Source: CAJBLF01 sp041663325 (GTDB lineage Bacteria > Patescibacteriota > Gracilibacteria > Absconditabacterales > Absconditicoccaceae). Taken from it: a stretch of DNA of 28,598 nucleotides. Shown one piece after another: positions 18,951 through 28,598 of this stretch. The stretch lies in contig JBAZRN010000015.1 of NCBI GenBank assembly GCA_041663325.1, positions 1 through 28,598 on the forward strand, given 5' to 3'. The notes beneath the pieces were generated by a model, which worked only from the letters and a program-made list of their open reading frames with translations, had not been told where the DNA came from and searched no databases. A program made the translations under genes and the position numbers. Position 1 is the stretch's first letter; every line of letters begins with the position of its first letter.

Positions 18951-20177
18951 TTATGGATTTATGATACGAATAGATTTTTGTTTTTTAGTTGTCAAAATCA
19001 ATTTCAATTTTTCATCAATATAAAAGTTAATTTCACTTCTTATTCAAAATTTATCTTTCAAATATATTCAGGGCTCAATGGTATATCATAAGTTCAATTT
19101 CAATGGTTCATTATTTGTCGGACTTAAATTTTGTCTATTTCAATGTGGAGAGTAAAATCAAATACAATGTCAAATATAATGATTCATTTTGTCTTTATGT
19201 CATAATTTATTTACCATTTCACTGGTAAATAACTGTATTTCAGCTCAAGTTGGAACTTTTTTTTCTTTGAGTTCTTTGTTTATAAATTCTATAATTTTAT
19301 CACGAACAGTAACAACATCGTTAAAAATTGTCTCTATATCTTTCGGTATTGATTTTCCATAAAAAAACATCTGTGTTATATCGGCAAATGGACTATGTCA
19401 AAATTTACTTCTTGCTCGCATATCCACCAAAATCAATGTTCACTTCTCTAGCTTTTTTGATGTTTTTTTTGATGGATAATAATGAACCAGTCCTGAGTTT
19501 TCTCTAAATGCTACTATTGGAGGATCTTTATCTGTAATATGATTGTTTTCTAAAAACTTTGATTGGATAAATTGTTGAATTTCATACTCAGTTACTTTGG
19601 AATTTTGACATATTAGTATTCCAACTTCATCAAAAATCTTCTCAAGAATTTGAGCACTTTTTTTATGAGATTCTATCAATCCTATAGATGGTTCTAATTT
19701 TTTTTCAATTGGTTTTCAGGTTGTTTTATCCCACACTACTAATCTTCCTGAAGGACAATTACAAGCGGTCTGTATTGCTATTTTTTTGGATGTAGGATCA
19801 TCTGAGTTTTCCACATTGTTCCATATTCCTCCTGCTGCGTGACAGAATCTTGCGCCAGAACATAAATCCTGCGCATCTGTAAGATCGAGTTCTGGACCTG
19901 ATAGCAGGTCAGCTTGTTCTTTATATTTTTTTCTCTTTGCAGTTTCTGTACCATTGAAATTATTTTTTATATGTGATCCGTCGCAAAAAGGTTTGTTCTG
20001 GGATTTTCCGCATCTGCACAAAGCATACGATTCACGTTGGGTATATTTCTGCCCTTTTTTCCGTTTTTCAGGTTCGCCGCTTTTGCCGATAATTGCTATT
20101 TCTTTGGATAAAGGGATATTGCCTGAGACAAGGTATGGACCGTCCTTACTAATCAGAATTTTTTGGATTTTTTTCAT
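18951..20177 (-). CDS. CDGSH iron-sulfur protein fused in frame to an M24 peptidase-like domain
   Basis: 408 residues in one frame. Residues 1-168 match a CDGSH-type protein: DGPYLVSGNIPLSKEI, CRCGKSQNKPFCDGSH (54-69, the CxCx2Sx3PxCDGSH 2Fe-2S ligand motif), GPELDLTDAQDLCSGARFC, CNCPSGRLVVWDK and EPSIGLIE. The sequence then switches to the C-terminal half of a prolidase-like M24 protein: SHKKSAQILEKIFDE, VTEYEIQQFI, PPIVAFRENSGLVHYYPS, LVDMWA (Trp coded CGA, 19416-19418), ADITQMFFYG, GHCIGFYSPHG and TIEPGIYLKDKFGIRSEI. Asp, His and Glu metal ligands appear present. There is no stop or ATG at the junction; the apparent stop at 19716 is TGA=Gly. The M24 part lacks its N-terminal half and the CDGSH part its C-terminal half, so this looks like a deletion fusion. 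It follows gatB by 29 bases. Confidence 0.85.
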
Positions 20178-20206
20178 ATCGGTAATTATTTTACGATATA
20201 AAATTT

Positions 20207-21682
20207 CTACTTCAATAAGTTTTCTATCATTTCGCTGATAGTCTTTGGATTTGCTTTTCATCAGGTTTTTTTCATGACTTGACCGACAAAAAATCATATA
20301 GCAGTTGTTTTTCCTCATTTGTATTGCTCTACAATGGTTGGATTGTCTGTGAGTACTTGTTGTACTATGGTTTTTAGTTCGCTTTCGTTTATGGCTGGGG
20401 CGTCGAATCCTTTTTCTTTGATGATTGCTTCTGGATTTTTTCCTGTAGACAACATCACGTCCATGATTATTTTTAGCTGATTTTCTATAAGAGATCCCTT
20501 TTGCGCTTTGATCAAAAATTCGCTAAATTGTTTCTTGGTGAAGGGGAGTTCTTGTATGGTTTTGAAATTCTCTTTCATCCATGCAGCGATTGGTCCAGCG
20601 ATTCGTTTTACGATTAATTTTCATAAGATTGCTTCCCCGCTAATGCGAGACGTGTTGTCGCTTCACTTTTCGCAATGACTTAGTATTGTGAAAAAATAAT
20701 CAAGCACTTCCTTGTCGCCGATAAGTGCGTTGATGTATTCCTTATTAAATCCATATTCTTCTTTGAGTTTTTTTATGATATGGTGTGGAATAGTTATCTC
20801 CTTACCGTTTAATCGTTCCATTCTTTTTTTATCTATCTTCAATGGCGGTAAATCAGGTTCGGGAAAATATCTATAATCGAGCGCGTCTTCTTTGGATCTC
20901 ATAAGATAAGATTCACCTTTAACATCGTTTCGTCCCCTTGTTTGCTGGGTGAATATTTTTTCTGTTTCGTATATTTTTTCTTGTCTTATTCGCTCGTGTT
21001 CAATAGCTCTTTTGATCATTCCAAATGAGTTGATGTTTTTGACTTCTACTCTTGTACCAAGCGGATCACTTTCTGATTTTCTTAATGAAATATTTACATC
21101 GACTCTCATCTGTCCTTTCTCTAGATCTGCATCAGCAATATCATTGAATCTGACTATTCTCTGAAGCTCTTTCAAAAATTCTATGACCTCTTCGGTCGTG
21201 CTGAAATCAGGTTTGGTGACTATTTCAACTAATGGAGTCCCTGCGCGATTAAAATCGAGAAGTGCTTGGTTGCCATCATGAATCATTTTTCCGGTGTCGC
21301 ATTCCATATGCGCATCTTGCAGATGAACTATTTTTTCGGTGATATAATTATCCAAGAAAAAGGAAATCTGTCCTTCCGTGTTGGTCGGATGGTAGAGTTG
21401 AGTAATCTGATAGCCCATAGGCAGATCAGGATAAAAATATGATTTTCTATCAAAAGCTGACGTTTCATTTATAGTGCACTGTAATGCTTTTCCTAGAAGC
21501 AGTACTTTTTCTAAAACCTCTTCACTCAAGGTCGGAAGCGCTCCTGGTTGTCCTGTACATACGGGACAAATATTTGTGTTCGGCACAAGATCATCAAAAT
21601 TCTGCTGATTTTTGCACTGGCAAAACATTTTATTTACTGACTTCAATTTTATGTGGATTTCCAATCCGATGGTGAGAATCAT
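20207..21682 (-). CDS. gatB: aspartyl/glutamyl-tRNA amidotransferase subunit B
   Basis: 491 residues. GatB phosphorylates Glu-tRNA-Gln (or Asp-tRNA-Asn) and, with GatA and GatC, amidates it. N-terminal GLEIHIKLKSVNKMFCQC and ICPVCTGQPGALP, with the zinc-binding Cys pairs, then FYPDLPMGYQITQLY, LDFNRAGTPLVEIVTKPD, GQMRVDVNISLRK, QQTRGxNDVKGESYLMRSKED and DYRYFPEPDLPP. The C-terminal tail domain (YKGGKTTAIGFFVGQVMKK, TGGKANPKTI) is present. Two TGA codons (20315, 20663) split it under the standard code. CGA 20930-20932 is the conserved Trp of QTRGW. It ends at TAG. gatA and gatC are not in the window. Confidence 0.97.
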
Positions 21683-21819
21683 TTATTCTATTTTAATGTT
21701 AAATTTTGGATGGTGTATTTCAGAGACTATTTGTTTTTTTGCATGCATATACATATAGCTATTCTGTTTTTATTTTCAATATCATAAAACAATGCTATAG
21801 CAACTATAGTGCATATACA

Positions 21820-22839
21820 TTATATTCAATATTTTTTTACTATTCTGCGGATTTCTTTGAAGGGTACAAATTTATGTCCTCTTTTTTTGTTTTCTTTGCT
21901 GATGTGATATGCTATTTTTCGATGCTGCAATAATATTTTATAGGCGTTTCGTATGCTATGTCCTGGATCATATATGTGTGTCGGTAATGATCCCATTCAG
22001 TTCAACTCTATGATTTTAAATTTTCATTGATAAAGATCCTCTCTTGTGTTTGCTTTAATATCGTAACGACCAAAATAAAATCCGTTTACTTTTTTACTGA
22101 TATCATCAATAACTTTTTCTAACTCTGGGGTAATTATCTTTGATACATCGTAAAATACTGAACCTCTGCAATGATTGCCTATATAGTTGAGCTGAAATGT
22201 TTCTCACTCTGCTAAAATGCTTGTTCGCATATTTGGATAATCTTCTTTGAGCTGATGATAATAATATTTGGCTCTAGGATGATGATAAACTAATTGTTCA
22301 AACACACTTTTTCCATCTCCATGGAGAAACATAAATTTTTTTTCTACGATTCATGTTATATGACCATTTTTTTCTCCTGGTATACGATAATAAAAGATTC
22401 AAAATTCGAGCGGTTGATGCAAAAATTCTTGGATGAGTATGTCTTCGTGAATATGTTTCAGATATCTTTTGAGTTGTTGAGTGGTATGTATTTTTTTTAC
22501 ATCTCTCCCTGTCCTTCATAGTGTGGGCTTGGCTATGCATGGATATTTGATATCGTTTTGCTTCATTTGCTGCTCTATATATTCGCTGTCTTGTCATCCT
22601 TTGATGAGTACGCTTATTGGTAATAATTTCGGATCAAATTTGTCCATATCTTCATGCTTACTATATCCTGCAAATCCGCTCAACATCATACCTGGATTGA
22701 TATTGGAAAAAAATCATAAATGTCTTGCTCTACATACTAAATATGCGACATATACGTATACGGGAATATCAAAAATATATCCTGGCCAAAATTCCCATCT
22801 CTTGTATTTTTGTATCCATAAACGTATATTTTTTGTCAT
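21820..22839 (-). CDS. ATP-grasp family ligase (D-Ala-D-Ala ligase-like), substrate unknown
   Basis: 339 residues, almost invisible under the standard code. The N-terminal part (RWEFWPGYIFDIPVYVYVAY, ARHLGFFSNINPGMMLSGF) matches an uncharacterised bacterial ATP-grasp family. The ATP-grasp core follows: PCIAKPTLGRTGRDVKKIHT (ATP-binding Lys and glycine-rich loop), DILIQEFLHQP, then the metal-binding region FYFGRYDIKAN and KIIELNGMGSLPTHIYDP. CGA codons in SIWNAY and LQHWKI fit Trp. ATP-grasp enzymes join a carboxylate to an amine or thiol through an acyl phosphate. It starts 4 bases after the upstream membrane protein gene, so the two are translationally linked and may act together at the membrane. 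Confidence 0.82.
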
Positions 22840-22843
22840 AGAT

Positions 22844-23377
22844 CTAGCTTCAGAAGAATGTTAAAATTCGCTTTGCTCACCATATCACGGGAAGATAAAC
22901 TGTTGATTTCCCGATAATCGCTGCAAGAATGAATAATGGGAATGGCAATCTTTTGCGCACAATACCTATAGCTATAATATCAGGAATCGCTGAATCTATC
23001 GCTACAATAGTAAGCAAAAATAATACTAATTTGCTGTTTTTTGTCTCTAAAAAATTAGTTATCCTATTGTTGAGCTTGCTTAAGTTTTTTTTGTTTTCCA
23101 AATATTTTGCAAATCTGTTTTCTAAACGGGATATCCAATCTTTGTTGTCTCTTTTTGCTTTGAATGTTAGTATCCATCTGTGCATATACCCATAGAGCAA
23201 TCGAATGATAATGCTGCTTGCGGCTGCGGGTATTACTGTGCTAAATGAAAGCGCTATCGGACCAGCTCATTGCAATATACGAACTCCTATCAACGTATAG
23301 GCAATAGGGATAATCGCTGGAGGAAATATCGGCGAGACAAATACCAGACAGGATAATAAGATATGCTTAAGTAACAT
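22844..23377 (-). CDS. small membrane protein, VTT/YqaA-like (paralogue 1)
   Basis: 177 residues, ending at TAG. Two N-terminal hydrophobic segments (LLSCLVFVSPIFPPAIIPIAY and PIALSFSTVIPAAASSIII), a basic coiled central stretch (RLENRFAKYLENKKNLSKLN), then a hydrophobic C-terminal part with AIDSAIPDIIAIGIVRKRLP and FPLFILAAIIGKSTVYLPVI. The P-D-x(6)-...-G-K pattern resembles the end of SNARE-associated/VTT (DedA, YqaA) proteins; this is a fold-level guess. The gene at 24910-25446 has the same plan. The pair flanks the GAD-like gene, and this copy abuts the ATP-grasp gene. Confidence 0.6.
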
Positions 23378-23444
23378 TATATAATACTAAGTGCTAAATG
23401 CTCTATAGAGTTTGTATTGTGTTTTAATCTTTAGGCTTCATGCT

Positions 23445-24833
23445 TTATGCTATTTTTCATATTTTCACTGTTTTTACGTGTTTGAAAAAATTGTCGATAT
23501 CGTCTTTGGTCATATCGCCATTGACACACATCAATCTGATGAATTCTTTTCATCTTCGACTTCCGTAGCTGACCTTGATAAGCCCTTGTATATCTAATGC
23601 TTTGCAAATTTTATTCGCCGGTTTCCCTTTGACTTGAAAGCATACGTTGACGCCTTCTGGTTCAAGTATTAATGTAAGGCTCTTATCATTTTTAATGATG
23701 CTTTTGGCATATTGAGCTAAATCAAAGAGCTTATCCACTCTTTTTTCGTACCCATCTTCTCCAAGGTATTTCAACGCAGTCCGTACTTTGAATGCATCGT
23801 TTCTTCTTCCGCATTGGATAGACTTTCCTGCAGGATTTAATTTTGCAAGTTCTAGAAGGTTTGCATTTTTTGTTGGTTGGATGAGATAATCTGCTTCTTC
23901 GCTGAAACTTTTGAGAAGCACCGTAGGATCTTTTACTAAAATTGGTGCTGCAAGCACAGGGACATTCATCATTTTATGAGGATTTCGCGTCACGGAATCA
24001 GCTTTTTCTATTCCTTTCAGTACATGTTTATGTTTGTTGCTTAATAATGCCGTTCCTCAAAGTGATGCGTCTACATGCACTCGAATTTTATATTTTTTTG
24101 CTATTTTTGTTATTTGTTCAATGGGATCAAAAGCTCCTAAAACTGTTGTTCATGCCGTTGCTTTGATAAAAAATGGCGTATATCATCGATGGATATCTTC
24201 TTGAATTTGTTTTTCTAAGCTTTTGAGATCTATTTTTCCTTGTTTATTACTTTTTATTATTCTCAGATTGTTTTTTCCTATGCCCACAAAATTTACTGCT
24301 TTGGGTAAGGAATAATGTCATTGATCAGACGCATAGACGGTAAGCTGTTTGTTGCTTATCCCTTCTTTGAATATTGTTGGTTCTTTTTCATTTCTTGCAA
24401 GAAGCATCGCAATCGTGTTTGATATTGAACCTCATGGGGTGAAAATCCCATCACCATTTTTAAATCAGATTTTTCTGTTCATAAAATCAATGACTTCATT
24501 TTCTATTAGAATATGTATTCCTGCTGATTTATATGTGTGCATAGTGTTATTCAAAACTGCAGTCAGCATTTCTGCCATCACCGCTGGTATTATTTGTCCT
24601 CCAAATAAAAGATTAAAAAATCCTTTGCTAGAAGTTTTTGGACTAGCAAGAACAATTTTTTCTATTTCATTAAACAGTGAATCAATTTGCATTCACTTCT
24701 TGGCTATTTTGAGATTGATGTCTTTTTTGTGTTCTTCTGGCGTCTTGTATTTGAGAACAGGATTTTTTTCTGAATGTTCATAGTATTTTTTGATAATGGC
24801 AACGGTTTTGTTCAGCATCTTATCTGTATCCAT
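23445..24833 (-). CDS. PLP-dependent decarboxylase, group II (glutamate/aromatic amino acid decarboxylase-like)
   Basis: 462 residues. Group II decarboxylases remove the alpha-carboxyl of Glu, cysteine sulfinate or aromatic amino acids. Motifs: FNLLFGGQIIPAVMAEMLTA, MHTYKSAGIHILIENEVI, FTPGGSISNTIAMLLAR, the PLP-stacking and Asp region IKATAGTTVLGAFDP, HVDASLGGTALLSNKHKH, and the PLP-lysine motif DSVTxNPHKMMNVP, then SIQCGRRNDAFKVxTALKYLG. The HVDA and GIEKADSVT context is closest to the GAD/CSAD branch. CGA is at conserved Trp in VTWNPHK (23985-23987) and WVHVDA (24081-24083); CGG is at FKVW (23781-23783). Substrate within group II is not certain. The flanking membrane proteins do not look like an amino acid antiporter. 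Confidence 0.93.
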
Positions 24834-24909
24834 TGAATAGCAATAGATGATTAAAAGCGGTAAAATGTATATTGAAATTGCCTAGTATAGCAAGATAAAT
24901 GCTTCGCTC

Positions 24910-25446
24910 TTATTTTCGTATATGCAATAGCTGCAGGATTCATTTTCCTATAAAAATAAATGGAATGTGTGTCGCACTTTTGCCTATAAGAACAGCTAAA
25001 ATAAAATGTGAGAATTTTATCTTTTTGTATAAAATCCTGGTGCCTATGATATCAGGCAAAATTGGAAGAAAACAAAATATCGCAAAGGTAAACGTAACGA
25101 CTTTGCCTGTTCTGGTTTCTATATATTTTTCCCATCTCGCTGATATTCTCGTAAGTCTTTCCTGTTTTTTGAAATATCTATTGATGTTGTTTGTTCGACG
25201 ATGAAACCTGCTTGTGCTATTGGTTCTTTCATACATATTGAGTTTTTCAATGACATGATTTTGTATCATCCAGATAATTATGGTCGAGAGGGTAGCAACT
25301 CATACGGTAATTAGCGATAGTATCCATGGATTTGCTTTTTGTATAAGTAATACTGTTGTCAATGAATATGCTAAAGGAGGGAGCACGGGAGGCACGAGAG
25401 GAGAAAAGAATATCACTAGTCATAAAATTACATATTGTATTATCAT
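24910..25446 (-). CDS. small membrane protein, VTT/YqaA-like (paralogue 2)
   Basis: 178 residues. Same architecture as 22844-23377: two N-terminal TM segments (VILGLVIFFSPLVPPVLPPL, NPWILSLITVGVATLSTIII), a basic middle (RRTNNINRYFKKQERLTRIS, ARWEKYIETRTGK) and a C-terminal block with LPILPDIIGTRILYKKIKFS and HFILAVLIGKSATHIPFIFI. The first ORF on the standard code starts too late and stops at TGA 24940, which here is Gly. The shared P-D-I-I-x2-[GR]-I-x4-K pattern shows it is a diverged duplicate. ATG 25446 opens the first TM segment. It is first in the run ending at the CDGSH/M24 gene. Confidence 0.6.
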
Positions 25447-25619
25447 TTTTTGTTTTTTAATAAAAAGGGCTTTTTATACGGTTTGGTTGAATATAACAAA
25501 AGAATACACCAAATCAATAATATTGTTTTTGCTTTTTTACAAGCACTGCTTGATATTTATATACAAAGCAATATTATCGTACATAAGCACATGTTTTTTT
25601 ATTTATAAAATTATATACT

Positions 25620-27095
25620 ATGTTATTTAGTGAATTTTGATTAAAGGCTGGTTTGTTGAGATCTTTGGAAAGTATAGGGTATAAGGAAGTGACGCCCATC
25701 CAGGCACAAGTGATGAAAATAGCGTTGAGTGGCAAAAATATTATCTGACAATCTCAGACGTGAACCGGGAAAACAGCTGCGTTTCTCCTTCCTGTCCTCA
25801 ATAAAATCGATACCAATAAAAAAACGTTACAGGCGTTGATTCTTGCTCCTACCAGAGAGCTTGTTGTTCAAATAGGTGAGGAAATAAGAAGTTTGACAAA
25901 ATTTTATGGAGTGGGTTTCGCGTGTCTGTATGGATGAGCAAGTCCGCTTATTCAAAAAAATATTCTCAAAAAGAATCCTGCGATTGTTATTGCTACGCCG
26001 GGAAGGTTGATGGATTTTATGAATCAAAAAGTGATTAATATTAGTGTCGCGGAATATTTCATTTTAGATGAGGTAGATAGGATGCTGGATATGTGATTTG
26101 TCCGTGATATCAAAAAAATCCGAGCTCAGCTTAAAAATGTTAAACAAACACTTACCTTCTCTGCGACCATGAATGATGAGATGAAAGCTATCATCAAAGA
26201 TCATATCTCTAGTTATGAATTTATTAAAATCGGTGAATGAGTGACCGTAGATAAGATTCATCATAGATATCTTCCGATAGAACATGAACAAAAACTCTAT
26301 AACGTCATCAAACTCATCAAGACTCATCCGAAAGATAAGGTGCTTATTTTTACGCACACCAAAAGAAATACCAAAACTATACATCAAATTTTAATCTGAG
26401 ATGGATTCAAGGCTGGACTACTGAACGGAGATATGGCTCAAGGAAAAAGACAATCTACCCTCAACGCATTCAAAGCAGGAGAAACTCAAGTATTGGTGAC
26501 GACCGATGTCGCTGCGAGAGGACTGAATATGGAAAATGTCTGATTGGTTATCAACTTTGATGTTCCTGCTGATCCTAAAAGTTATATTCATAGAATCGGA
26601 AGAACGGGAAGGGCATGAGCAAGCGGGAAAGCTATTATGCTGGTTTCTCCATTGGAATATCCATTGCTCAAAGAGATAGAAAAAATTCATAAGATCAGAA
26701 TACAACCGTCTGAACATCTTGTTGAACAGGATAAAATGTGAGCATATGGTAATCTTCGTCTGGATAGGTCTACGGACAAAAAGTGAGGAAAGAGACCACA
26801 GGCGCCCAAGCGTCAAAGTTTTACAAAAACATATAGTAAACTCTATCCTTCTGATGAACAAAGAGCTGTAAGAACAGAAAACAATTATCGCAGCAATCCA
26901 AATCATAGACAACACCCCGTAGCACGTGACGGGGCAGGTGAACGCAGGGCATCAAAACCAGGCGGGTTTTCAATAGCGTGAGATCGTAGGTCGGAGAGCA
27001 GACCATCTCCAGGTGGATATAAATGAAAACATCATGATGGTAGACCAAGTTCACAAGGTGCGTTTAGAGGGATTGGTAAATCTAGGCATAAGTAA
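25620..27095 (+). CDS. DEAD-box ATP-dependent RNA helicase
   Basis: 491 residues. Motifs: Q motif GYKEVTPIQAQ, motif I SQTGTGKT (both Gly of interest partly TGA-coded, 25761), Ia APTRELVVQ, Ib TPGRL, motif II DEVD (not the usual DEAD), motif III SAT, then helicase-C motifs IV LIFTHTK, V TTDVAARGLN and VI HRIGRTGRAG. The C-terminal ~110 residues are basic and rich in Arg, Gly, Ser and Pro, a typical RNA-binding tail. It unwinds structured RNA in ribosome assembly or mRNA turnover. Motif II with Val in place of Ala is a rare but tolerated variant. Start ATG 25620 is 6 codons before FGLKAG; no SD. It is convergent with the ABC-F gene. Confidence 0.95.
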
Positions 27096-27168
27096 TTTTT
27101 TTTATTTTTTCTTTTCTTTCGGCACTTTCGGATTCGTATCTTCGGCACTTGTAATTATGATTAGTCTC

Positions 27169-28598
27169 TTATTTCATTATTTTTCCTAAATCTACTACAT
27201 GTAAATCTTCTATTTGATCGGTGAATGATTTATCATGACTGACCATAATCATGGCTCATTCATATGTGTTGAGCGCTTGCGCGATAACGGGAAGATGACG
27301 AAAATTTATGTGGTTAGTTGGTTCGTCGAGGATAAGAAGATCTGGCTTTTGGAGGACAAATCTTGCGTAGCAGAGGAGTCCTTTTTGTCATTCAGATAAT
27401 GAGCCAATCGTGTTTTTGAGTAATTCTCCTGTAAGCATAAATTGTGCCGCTACGCGGTAAATGTCTTGATCACTGGTGTCTTTGGCAATTTCTAGCAAGT
27501 TGTCCCAGACCGTCATCTCCATGTCCAATGCATCAAAATCCTGTGAATAATATCAGACTTTTACTTTGTTATGAATCATCGCCATTTTTTCTTCTGGATG
27601 TGTGGTGTCTGGTTCTTTGATAATAGCGTCTTCATGTTTCTTGTCTTCTAGTTTGGCATGATATTCTTTCATAATGTTCTCCTTGTGTTTATGGATCATC
27701 ATTAACCTTTTGAGCAATGTTGATTTGCCTATGCCGTTTGGTCAGACGAACATAATCCTATCGTGCTTCTTCATCTCTAGAGGAAGTTTGTAGGTGATGA
27801 CTTTATGATCGCTATTCATCAGTCAGACTTGGTTGATGGTGACGATAGGGCCGACAAGATTTTCAAACTCAATATGAAATGGTTTGATGGTCTTATCTTC
27901 CTTCCTGACTTCCACTTTATTCTCTTCAGCTTCTTCCACTTCATCTCTCATCTTGCTCGCCAATTTACGCATCTTTCCTCATTTGTTGGAGAAGAAATTG
28001 ATCTTCTCTTTGGCATCGGCTATTTGTTTTTCGGCTCTGGCATTCTGCGCATTTTCTTTCTCTATCTGAGCAGTGATCTGTTCTACTACATCGTAATAAT
28101 CACCTCGGTATTGTTCCACTTTGCAAGTCGCTTTATTTAAGTACAAGACGCCATCAGTAAAAAGATTCAAAAAGTCCGCGTCGTGGCTAATAACGACTAC
28201 TGTCTTATCGTAGGATAATAAAAAACTTATCAGATCTCCAATCCCTTCCGCATCCAAGTTATTCGTTGGTTCGTCCAAAAGCAAGATGTCGGGATGTTGG
28301 ATCAAGGCGTAGGCAAGCAATAATCTCGCCTGTTGTCAGCCAGAAAATTCTTTGATAGGTTTGTTGAGTGGTGCGTTGAAATTTACCACCTTCAATATCT
28401 CTGTGATCTTTCTATCCAATTGATAATCCTTCTCCGCAAACGCCGTCTGGAAAAATTCATTAATCGTGAGGTGCAACTGATCTCTCGGAATGACCTGTCT
28501 CGCCACTGCAATCGTATTGCCCGCGACGATATTGATCTTGCCGGATTGTGGTGTCAATTCACCAAGAATCATCTTGAAGATCGTCGTCTTCCCAGAGC
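27169..28598 (-). CDS. ABC-F family ATPase (partial; N-terminus outside window)
   Basis: About 476 codons are inside; the first ~35-40 residues are cut by the window edge. Two ATP-binding cassettes lie in tandem with no TM domain, as in ABC-F translation factors (Uup, EttA). Cassette 1: SGKTT (Walker A, at the edge), SGGQQARLLLAYALIQHPDI, LLLDEPTNNLD, VVVISHDADFL. A charged linker (KENAQNARAEKQIADAKEKI) follows, then cassette 2: FVGPNGIGKSTLL, GYYSQDFD, SLSEGQKGLLCYARFVLQKP, LLILDEPTNHIN, MVSHDKSF. TGA encodes Gly in both signature motifs. These proteins bind the ribosomal E site and rescue or regulate stalled ribosomes. The C-terminal end is TAA 27169. Confidence 0.93.

Noticed and set aside
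18784..19023. 79-residue plus-strand ORF beginning at TTG
   Set aside because: It overlaps the 3' end of the CDGSH/M24 gene on the other strand, has no ATG, SD or recognisable motif, and looks like chance reading in AT-rich DNA.
22298..22597. Arg-rich 99-residue minus-strand ORF
   Set aside because: It is an out-of-frame shadow of the ATP-grasp gene, which is open across the same bases once TGA is Gly.
26064..27054. Minus-strand ORFs opposite the helicase (107, 165 and 77 residues)
   Set aside because: Antisense shadows with Ser/Arg/His-rich, motif-free products; the plus strand carries a complete DEAD-box protein.
245..28598. Widespread pseudogenization: many conserved genes appear broken by TGA
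   Set aside because: All interruptions are TGA at conserved glycine positions; frames are otherwise intact between TAA/TAG stops. The code is altered, not the genes.
1996..28598. Mycoplasma-type code (TGA=Trp)
   Set aside because: TGA aligns with Gly, for example in GPMP, GSSS, TGTGKT and SGGQQ motifs, not with Trp.
1..28598. tRNA or rRNA genes
   Set aside because: I saw no GTTCGA-type T-loop with matching acceptor stems and no rRNA signature; a covariance-model search would be needed to be certain.

Overview
The window reads correctly only with a doubly altered genetic code, which points to the candidate phylum Absconditabacteria (SR1; Patescibacteria/CPR). In-frame TGA falls at conserved glycines: the GPMP motif of TypA at 2296, the GSSS motif of acetate kinase at 13982, the GTGKT of the DEAD helicase at 25761. 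CGA and CGG fall at conserved tryptophans in IleRS, ProRS, GatB, a GAD-like decarboxylase, a transglutaminase-like protein and an M24 peptidase. UGA=Gly is known in SR1 and Gracilibacteria. CGA/CGG=Trp has, from memory, been reported computationally for Absconditabacteria. Only TAA and TAG act as stops. A standard-code gene caller cuts nearly every gene here into pieces and misses some entirely. The genome is AT-rich, and most starts lack a Shine-Dalgarno sequence.

Layout from left to right. A sortase and a ~100-bp palindromic repeat are followed by a small SD-bearing hypothetical gene and then typA. A hidden alpha/beta hydrolase gene lies between the 3' end of typA and a second, diverged copy of that 3' end. 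A minus-strand cluster follows (read right to left): proS, a coiled-coil protein, a calcineurin-like phosphoesterase, a small ORF and a transglutaminase-like protein. Next come a small membrane protein, a 19-bp tandem array and a giant 1385-codon ileS. A divergent AT-rich spacer leads to a plus-strand run: ackA, a four-TM protein, a lipoprotein and a thioredoxin/CcdA-like membrane fusion.

After that lies a decayed stretch (about 17980-18707) with three broken copies of a small gene family. A long minus-strand run then contains (right to left) a YqaA/VTT-like membrane protein, a glutamate-decarboxylase-like PLP enzyme, a paralogous membrane protein, an ATP-grasp ligase, gatB and a CDGSH/M24-peptidase fusion. 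The window ends with a DEAD-box helicase (+) and a convergent ABC-F ATPase cut by the window edge.

Most genes serve translation (TypA, ProRS, IleRS, GatB, DEAD helicase, ABC-F), the cell surface (sortase, lipoprotein, thiol-redox membrane protein) or minimal energy metabolism (acetate kinase). The most remarkable object is ileS: one uninterrupted reading frame in which the IleRS core is split by a NUDIX hydrolase domain and two separate histidine-phosphatase domains. All three keep their signature catalytic motifs.
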